Of a stretch of 64,000 nucleotides of DNA, positions 56,820-64,000 are shown in pieces (the stretch's first letter is position 1; each line of letters starts with the position of its first letter). The notes below the pieces were generated by a model. The model was given only the letters and a program-made list of their open reading frames with translations. It was not told where the DNA came from and made no database searches. The DNA comes from Hericium rajendrae. Taxonomy: Eukaryota > Basidiomycota > Agaricomycetes > Russulales > Hericiaceae. Location: NCBI GenBank assembly GCA_033439255.1, contig CM065881.1:1-64000 (forward strand), read 5' to 3'. Position numbers and translations under genes: made by a program.

Positions 56820-57149
56820 TGCATATGAATCGTGGGGACGATAGAATATACCATGCGCCGCTTTTCGTAGATTTATGCTTTCGTCAGTTCCGAATAAAGT
56901 ATGTGTGTCTTCTATATATCGTGCAATTAGAAGCTGAACTCTATTGTACGATGACGGACGTGTGCAATGTTCCTTTTGAATCCATATCGCTTCAGCGCTT
57001 TGCGCTATGCAGCATTACATCCGTGTGCACCCTCTTCCGTCCGTCGCCCACCCACGAATGTTCGAGGTGCCGAGTGGAAGAGAGTCTCGGGACTTGTCTT
57101 GTATGTTGCGATGAGCACGATCTCCTATCCTATAGGGGTGATATAACAG

Positions 57150-57262
57150 AGCAGCAGTGTCTCCGACTCTCTGATTGTCACCGATTAGCACGGGAGGTAT
57201 TTCCTGATGAGATATCCTCTGTGAGTGTACGGAGTGATATATATACAGACACTAGTACTAGT
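57150..57262 (-). repeat. R repeat, partial copy in right arm
   Basis: Reverse match to 15655-15800: GTCTCCGACTCTCTGATTGTC, GGGAGGTATTTCCTGATGAG and CAGACACTAGTACTAG. It lacks the GGCGGACGCC part kept in the left arm. Confidence 0.7.
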
Positions 57263-57338
57263 TGGTACTTAAAAACGCAAACTTGAATAGGGACAAAAGA
57301 GACCGAGTCCCGCCGCGCCCCGTAATTCGCGCCCCATC

Positions 57339-58930
57339 CTAATCGTCACCGTCTTCGCTATCAGTATCTTCGCTAGCCTCCTCAGAAGGACTGACGGCGC
57401 CATCATAGATATGGGGGGTCGGATGTGCAGACAGAAAAGGATAGACGACGCCATCATAGGACAGGGGGGTTGGATGTCCAGACAGAAAAGGATGCTCCGC
57501 GAGATATGTCTTAGAAAATTCTCTAGACCTCTGAATCTCGAGTTGCCTATCGAGTTCGTCCACGAGCATATGTCGACAGTCATCCTGGATCCTCCGCGCT
57601 ACATCGCTCCCAATTGGCCCATCCGGAAGGGCCCACGTAGGCTGCACCTTCTCCGAGGTCCCAGATAACTTCCACCTGGGCAAGGGTCGGCGAGATTGCA
57701 GTTCCTTGAGGTACGTGTCACAGGCTTCGCAAGACAGCTTGCTGGTTCCGATGAAGCTCTCGTCACCGCGGCTAGGGTAAACGGCGATATCGCGCTCGAG
57801 CAGGTACGTGATGAGCTGCAGCTCCGCGTGGAGATGAGTTATGATTGGGGCCGCCGACGCGCCGCACGCGTCATGGAGAACTTGCTTCATGCTCGATGTC
57901 TCGATGAGTTGCTTTGCTAAGTCCCTGTCGAAATTGCGTCCGAAATACGACACATCGGCGGTCTCTAGAGCGCGGTCTATCACAAGGTCCGGTGTGCGAA
58001 AGATTTCGTACTGGACGCCGTGGCCCCGTGGCATCGCCAGCTCGTTCGCGACCCAACGAATCTCCATATCGCGACGGAGGCCAGTGTGAGGATGTGCCCG
58101 AAGTGCGCTTTCGAGCAAGACCACACCTCTTTCGACGAACATCAGGGCCTGAGTGTGGTACTGGCTGACGCGCCGAAGGCGCCTCTGGAATCTCTTCAGG
58201 AAAATGCATTCTGGGCTGGACGCGCCTCCGTGCTTCCCTGGGGCTGTTGTGGCAGTGGCAATGAAGGTGGAGGATAAAACAAGATTCACGAATGATGACA
58301 TGCGCCGAAATGTGGAGACAGATTCGGAAAGCTGCTCCTCGGTTTCTACGGGGAACAGGGGTACATCTGGCTGCGCATTGAGCTCGAAGATCTTGGTGAT
58401 GCATTCCTGGAGTGCAGACGTTGCGTGTGGACAGTGCTCTTCACTAGACCAGGCGACGTCTCCCTGTTCCTTCGCGCTCGCCACGCTGATATCAAGTCCG
58501 CCAGAGGATATGTGGGATGCGTCGACAGGCTCGATGGCTGAGAATCAGGTAACGATTCGACCGAGGGTAGATCTAGTGTCTGCAGCATGTGCAGCTTATG
58601 CTGGATGCGCTGCGACGATATTTTCAACATGAGCTTGTCAAGTACTTCGATCTTCTCCGGCTTCGACCGTGGTGTGTCTAGCAGGTCGCGAAGGGTGTCC
58701 ATAACGAGATCGCCTGCGGCGCGATCGTCCGCGTTCGGGATACCTCTCTCTATAGCGACGAGGAGCGTCACGTTCGGCGAGTCCATCTGGATGGCCACAG
58801 ATGCAGCGTCTCCCTGCGGTTGTCGAACGAACAAAAGAGAGAGCCAATCAAGAATCGCCAACTTCTGAGAGCGTGGATGCAAAACAGGCTCGCGCGACAC
58901 CCTCTTCATGCTGCATATGCGGTCGATCAT
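57339..58930 (-). pseudogene. OTT_1508-like deaminase family, right copy (frame interrupted)
   Basis: Mirror copy of the intact gene at 13955-15565, starting MIDRICSMKRVSREP at 58930. The HAELQL and SCEAC deaminase motifs are unchanged, as is the repeated PFLSGHP/PFLSAHP C-terminus with an acidic end. The reading frame is interrupted once between the N-terminal third and the rest relative to the left copy, so this arm probably does not make the full protein. As in the left arm it is head-to-head with the protease-like gene, with 469 bp between the starts. Confidence 0.8.
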
Positions 58931-59399
58931 GAAAAGCGCGCAACTGGTGTCGAACTGTGCCTGTGTATCGTCGGAGGGGATTGAGGTTCGAATTCGTCGG
59001 TCCTTCCCAACCTATGATATGTGCCAGGCAGTATCAGTGACCTGTACTAGTCTCCCTAAGGCAGAGTAGATGATGACTCAACCATCGTGCCTCAGGATCG
59101 TTTCATCTGACACCTGTACATCATTGAGCATCAGATATTCACTTCCTCCATAATTAGGATGGTATAGCAGAGGGCAAGCAAAGGGGCTGAACGTTATAAT
59201 AGGGAGAGGCAAGTGATAGTATCACGATTAGGAGCTCGCCGTAGTCATTTTGTCGGATTCAAAGTCGCTGGTTCGTCAATATGGTGGTGTCCGTCCGATC
59301 GGCAATGCTTCACCTTTTCTCCCTTTCCCTCAAACCACTTTACTTCTCTCAACTCGCTCATCAAAACTTTGCTCACTCGAAAACGATTCTCTGCGTACC

Positions 59400-61585
59400 A
59401 TGTCTGCCCCAATCGAAAACGATCCCCTCAACCTCAGCAGCGAGTTTTTTTCCCCATTTTGTTTGCTCTTCGCCTGTACTAATCTACTTAGCGGGCGACG
59501 TTGAGGTTCCCATCGAGTCCACCCTCGAGGAATACGTCAACACTCCAGCGTTCGATCATCAGTGCTCCGAAAAAGCACGCGAGCTCGCCGCCTTATCCTC
59601 TGACGAGAGCGGTGACTCTGATGAAGATGACTTGTGGTCTACCGACGACAGCGTCTCTAGTGCCACCACCGTTGAATCCACCCCCTACGAAGCTCCGAAG
59701 ATTGAGGCGATTCTCTACTATGCCGGTGTGGGTCCAAAGGGACGCGGGCCCAAGCTCATTTATAGGACCTCTGACGACAAATTCGAGGAACCCGATGGCC
59801 CTGAGGCATACAGGCGCCTCATGAGGGTTATTGCCGTTCCAGATAGTCACGAGTTCGGTCAAAATGGATGGTGGGACACGGTTCGCGACAAGGTGCGTGG
59901 CCTTCTCGTTACGCAACAATTGTTTGACTAACGTTCGTTCTAAGGTTGTGGAGTTACTCAACCAAAGGAACATTAGAGTCTCATCTGTCGATTTCGTTCG
60001 TTTCACGTGGCTCAACAAGACGGAGGACCAGGAGATCGAGGAGGAGGAGGATGACGACGACGACGATGACGATGAGGAAGAGGAAGACATCAGCTACGAT
60101 GATATCCCACCTATCCAGCCCGTCGAGGACGGAGAACGTTACTATACCAACCATACCATCTGGATTGGTGTCTTGCCCGAGACTCTCTCCGGTGCCGTTG
60201 CGCACGAATCATCCAAGGACATACATGCCTTCCTCGACTCGCTCCAGGTCCAGAATGTCGACATCGCCTATCGTGAGTCGGTCTGCAAGACCTTTCCCGG
60301 TCATGGTCCAGCCCTTTTCAGCCCCGTTGAAGACGGTGACCCTCTTAAGGACATCATCGATAACGTCTCTGTTCCCCTCAGTCTTCCCATTGCTGGCCAT
60401 AAGACTACTATGCAGGGCACTCTTGGTCCCTACTTTCGCGTTGGCGACAAGCTCTATGCCATCACTGTCCGTCACAACGTCTTCTTGCGCGACGGGGACA
60501 ACGAGTTATATAGGTACCACGGTACGTTTTTACTTGACACCCTTGAGAATCCGAGAGCTTTTCCGACTCTAGCCTCTCGTCAGAATCTGCACCCAAGAAG
60601 GAGGTCCTTGTGATGGGCGCGCCCGCGTTCACAAACTACCTGGCCTCCATCCAGGCCCTTATTGGCATGCACATTGACTCGGTCGAATCTCTGGAGAAGA
60701 AAATCAACACGCTCAGAACTAGGGTGCAGGATGGAATCAACGTCCAAGAGTCGCAGACCAAGCTGCATGAGAACGAGGCCGAGCTTGCCAAGATGCGCAC
60801 CAAGATCGACAGTCTCAAGAAATTCTTTGTCGACATCAAGAAGAGCTGGAGCAAGCCCAAGGACCGAGTTATTGGGTTCGTCCGCTGGGCTCTCCCCATC
60901 GGTGCCGGTGTTGCTCCTCACCGCTATACCCGCGACTTATGCGTTATTGAGATGTACAAGGACAAGTTTAAGCACATGATCGGCAACGTTCTGAGCCTTG
61001 GTGCGGTGCTAGTCTATTTTCATTGAATGCCGCTGATCTGAAATGTACATCTCTCTTCCAGGTCCGGAGTTGTCCCGTTCGAAGCTCAAAGCCTTGATGT
61101 ACGGACGTAACGACGTCCCATCGGAGTTCAAGTACCCCGACGATGGTCTCCTTACTCTCAGAGGCATGCTCACCGCCGATCAGGTCAACAACCCCAACAC
61201 CTTGAACCTCCAAGGTGATCGCATTCGTCGCGTTCTCAAGCGCGGCTTCGCTACCAACACCACCGTCGGCACGCTCACTAGGTTTATGTCCTTCGTCCGC
61301 AAGTACTTCACCACCGGCAATGTGGAGTCGCTCGAGGTGCCCATCCTTTCTCACGAGTACGACTCCGGCACCTTCTCCAAAGGAGGTGATTCTGGATCTC
61401 TCATCGTCTCCGCCCTCGGCGAGTTTGTTGCTTTGCTCACAGGCGGGACGAATAAGAGGACGGATGGCTCTGACATCACTTTCGCTACTCTCTTTGAGTG
61501 GGTCTGGGAGCTCGTCAAGGAGGAGTTCCCCGATGCTAATTTGTATTTTGACGACCTCAAAGAATTCCTCGCTGACGTGGCCTAG
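59400..61585 (+). CDS. PA-clan (trypsin-like) serine protease-like protein, right copy
   Basis: Mirror copy of 11374-13572. It starts MSAPIENDPLNLSSE at 59400 and ends FLADVA at 61585. The candidate triad is retained: ITVRHNVF (His, near 60465), RDLCVIEM (Asp, near 60930) and SKGGDSGSLIVS (Ser, near 61385). The acidic run near 60045 differs in length from the left copy. Eleven of the last 180 residues differ, mostly conservative changes away from the motifs, which suggests both copies were under constraint for at least part of their history. Exons and introns correspond one for one. Cytoplasmic location inferred from the lack of a signal peptide. Confidence 0.75.
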
Positions 61586-61644
61586 GTTCGTTTCTTTTTC
61601 TTCCTTCTTATCCTAATCATCCCCGTAATTAACGACCTTACTCG

Positions 61645-61825
61645 AGTATGAATGATACACAAGGCGTCCGCCGTCAAATGTACGGAGTTAGTAAGTAAAA
61701 AGAGCATCGTCGCTGTTGTGGAAGGAATAAAGAAGGCTCGGCAATGGCCGCGACAGCCTGTTCGGATTATCATAGTCTGCATGGCTTTTTGGTCAACCAC
61801 CATGGATTCGACGACCAGCACACCT
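61645..61825 (-). repeat. R repeat copy abutting the outer end of the right arm
   Basis: Reverse complement of 24300-24490: AATGATACACAAGGCGTCC, GGAATAAAGAAGGCTCGGC, CATGGCTTTTTGGTCAACC and TCGACGACCAGCAC. It starts within 5-10 bp of the last arm base. Confidence 0.82.
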
Positions 61826-61836
61826 GCAGTCTCTTT

Positions 61837-62580
61837 CTCTTTCGGAGTTCTTAGATGATAAATTGCCCATAGAGCTCAAAATCTCCGACTTCAGAGGTGC
61901 TACTCCAAAGGCAAAAGACGTAATACCTACACAACGCTTCACAGCAAAGGCATCGAGCTTATCGAGTGGAAAACTCTGCTGTGCCAGCGGATGGGCGTCC
62001 TCGTTATCCTCAGGATGAGTATTTTCGTATTTAGCTTTGAACTACACCGCACAAATCTCCTCACTATTTCAGAATTACCATTATCTGGTCCCGGACGAGG
62101 AGCTGGACGCTGTGTCGGATGCCCTTCTCCAATTGGGTCTCCCGCTCTCCATCCCGCCTCCCCTTTTACTCAAAACAGACGGCAACTTTTATGCCAAGGG
62201 CAGTCCGTCGGGCACGCCTAACACCTCGTCCTCTGCCCGCGTTCCTTCGCCGAGTTCACACAGAACGAGCTCTCGCCCGCGCCATCGGTTGGCTTGCCCG
62301 TGCTTGTCCCGCATAAGAGTGCTGAGTATGCCTGCATCCTGGGGCAAGCGCTACTCCCGCTGGACACCCACGCGCGGTACGCTCGAGTCGGACCTGTCCG
62401 AACTCGTGGGGTACAACCTATATGGTCTGCAGGGTTTCATGGATGTGGACGACGAAGAAGAGTGCGTGCGGCTCGTCGACCACAGAGTCGAGGAGACCAC
62501 GGACGTCGTGTGCGCGTGGGGACGTGCAGGTGCGTGGCGTGAGGGAGGGGAGTGGATCGGTGCGGCGCTCGAGGGATAGT
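61837..62580 (+). CDS. Hypothetical protein (basidiomycete-type, boundaries uncertain)
   Basis: Two or three coding-like pieces: SKGIELIEWKTLLCQRMGVL near 61955, then after a short intron NYHYLVPDEELDAVSDALLQ, LGLPLSIPPPLLLKTDGNF and YAKG near 62075-62200. Further downstream are LESDLSELVGYNLYGLQGFM and VDDEEECVRLVDHRVEETTD (62380-62500). The order resembles uncharacterised Agaricomycete proteins. The middle (62200-62370) changes frame repeatedly, so the gene may be decayed or need several introns. The start was not determined. Confidence 0.4.
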
Positions 62581-63838
62581 GAGCGAGAAGGTGGACATCG
62601 AGGAGCTGCCGTGGGCTGCTTTGTAACGTCCGCCCCTGCGTTTTCTACTTTCTGTGGCCTGAAAATCTGCCTCGCTCCATCAGGCTTGGGGCCACGCAGC
62701 AAGGTAGCTAGCGCATTCGCCCAATATGCATATGCATCAACTGATGTCCGGCAGGATATAACACATCTTTCTCCTTCCCGCGATGTTCGGAACGAGATCG
62801 ATATCCGCTGGCCAGAGTGCAGAGTGGAGGTCGACGGCCTGGCATGTGCGTAGGTATCAGGCATGGGGAGGTACGTGATATGAAGGTGTTCAGGTGCATA
62901 ATTTGGCAAAGGTAGGGGTGACGACGACAGGGCCTGCAGATATGCGCGTTAGAACCTTGAGTCTGGGGTGGAGGATAGCGCTCTAAGAAAGATGAAGCGG
63001 CGGGGTTAACGATTCAATGTAAGTAGTAAGTGAGCACCGACGTCCATCATCTTGCTAAGTAAAATCTGTTCAATAGCCCGCTGCTTGAATATGGGGGCGT
63101 GCTTCTCGGAGTGAACATATTGATCCTGGCTGAGCTCGAGCCTAGTGAGCGTAGTACTATGCTCGCACGTTGCTACTACGAAGCGCTGGGCAAGCGCTGA
63201 TTTGGCGCTGATTATCCTGGCAATATTCTGGCATGCCACAATCACTTCAACCGACCGCACTTCATAGCATGCTTCGACGTCCCTGGCATCATCATACTGA
63301 ACGTCTCCGCTGAATTCGTTCGACTACATCAGTATCAGTGCCATCTAAGTATCATCACCAGGTGCACTCCAGAACAGCACGTGTATGTAAATGTGCCCAA
63401 CTCTCTCTCCAAGTAACGCACGCCACCCTCGAACTAACGATGGTACTTCCTCCAGGGCATGGCTCCGGTTGTTAAATGCAAAACCGTGACCAATCGTAGC
63501 CTTATGTCTCACACGTAGGTCCAACAATACCTGGTGGTTGGGCGCCATCTACGCATAGAACTGACGCCTCTCCTGGACTGCCTGACGGCGGATATCACGA
63601 AGGTCCGCCTGACGCTTCTTCGTGCCGTTGTGCTCTGGGTTCCTGTTAATTTTAATCTTTGCAGAATCACAGTGAAACCCCTGCAGTGCACCGAGAACGC
63701 CCATATTCACTGGCCTGTGCCCGCATGTGCACACCACAGCACGAGCAGCAGCGGGCACACTCCATGAGGAGATCCCAATACATTGGTGCGCTCACACCCA
63801 GAAAACGCAGCCCGTGTCATTCGGACAACTGCGCTGCT
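62581..63838. other. Gene-free stretch
   Basis: Short overlapping frames only, with no motif on either strand. No tandem or inverted repeat stands out. The last part should hold upstream control sequence for the gene at 63924. Confidence 0.5.
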
Positions 63839-63844
63839 CCCCTC

Positions 63845-63851
63845 TATTTAA
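63845..63851 (+). promoter_or_regulatory. TATA-like box of the gene at the right edge
   Basis: TATTTAA lies 73-79 bp upstream of the ATG at 63924, and the space between is pyrimidine-rich (CACTCTTCCTCTCCACCAC), the usual basidiomycete core-promoter layout. Confidence 0.55.
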
Positions 63852-63923
63852 CCCTTCACATAGCGGAGGAACCGAGCTCCTCACCACTCTTCCTCTCCAC
63901 CACTGTCTCGCATTATATTCAGC

Positions 63924-64000
63924 ATGGTATTCATGGTCCGCTCTGCTGCCTTAGGGGCCCTCGTCGTTTTCGCGGTCATAAGCAACGCAGCGGCCTTCGA
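63924..64000 (+). CDS. Secreted protein, 5' end only
   Basis: Only the first 25 codons are in the window: MVFMVRSAALGALVVFAVIS then NAAAF. The basic residue followed by a long hydrophobic core and small residues (NAAA) is a clear signal peptide with a probable cleavage site near its end. The mature protein lies beyond the window, so the family is unknown. The short pyrimidine-rich leader and TATA box suggest strong expression. Confidence 0.6.
   Translation, partial: MVFMVRSAALGALVVFAVISNAAAF

Larger units (their letters stand above)
46602..61640 (-). repeat. Right arm of the large inverted duplication
   Basis: Reverse-complement partner of 11319-24244. It is about 2.1 kb longer, mainly because of two inserted DNA transposons (931 and 832 bp) and smaller indels. 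The inner end is within IBtk coding sequence, and the outer end (AACGACCTTA at 61631-61640) abuts an R repeat. Confidence 0.93.

Overview
The window looks like nuclear DNA of a basidiomycete fungus, probably an Agaricomycete. Genes have many short introns (about 45-70 nt, GT/AG), and the gene families present are typical of that group: an SNF2-type helicase, an OTT_1508-like deaminase, a FunK1/Crinkler-like kinase, an orphan seven-helix membrane protein and a microsomal P450. This placement is inferred from gene content and splicing, not from a search.

Layout. 0-11.3 kb: a small unknown gene, a large SNF2-family ATPase on the minus strand (1371-6840), then about 4 kb of repeats. The repeats are scattered short palindromes, minisatellites, a 3' fragment of the ribosomal protein uL16 (RPL10) gene, and the 3' end of a Ty1/copia element with one LTR. 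11.3-24.2 kb and 46.6-61.6 kb form the two arms of a large inverted duplication. From the outer end inward each arm holds a PA-clan (trypsin-like) protease-like gene, a divergently transcribed OTT_1508-like deaminase, an eRF3 (Sup35) gene fragment joined to a stray IBtk C-terminus, a Crinkler-like header plus kinase gene, and the BTB/C-terminal half of an IBtk-type gene. 24.2-46.6 kb is the single-copy loop between the arms. It holds ordinary housekeeping genes: a seven-helix membrane protein, mitochondrial Hsp78 (ClpB), a secreted-type FAD oxidoreductase, an RCC1-repeat/PHD-finger protein, squalene synthase (ERG9), a cytochrome P450, and the ankyrin/RCC1 half of IBtk. 61.6-64 kb: a repeat abutting the arm, a poorly resolved hypothetical gene, and the first codons of a secreted protein.

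The main discovery is the inverted duplication. Its inner breakpoint cuts through the IBtk-like gene, so only the right arm keeps the whole gene and the left copy is 5'-truncated. This suggests the right arm is ancestral. After the split the right arm gained two non-autonomous DNA transposons with TA target duplications, and the left arm preserves the matching empty sites. One is a 931-bp foldback element that is almost a complete palindrome. The other is an 832-bp element with 33-bp perfect terminal repeats beginning CAGT. A small repeat family (called R here) lies at or just outside two of the breakpoints.

The gene set carried by the arms (protease-like plus deaminase sharing a 382-bp promoter, then a kinase with a degenerate DFG motif and a ubiquitin-like header) resembles biological-conflict or effector genes more than metabolism. 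It is the best candidate here for an undescribed system. A second candidate is the series of about 15 short palindromes (core GAGCGTC-nnn-GACGCTC) spaced 60-100 bp apart between 0.6 and 9.1 kb, including inside introns of the SNF2 gene.
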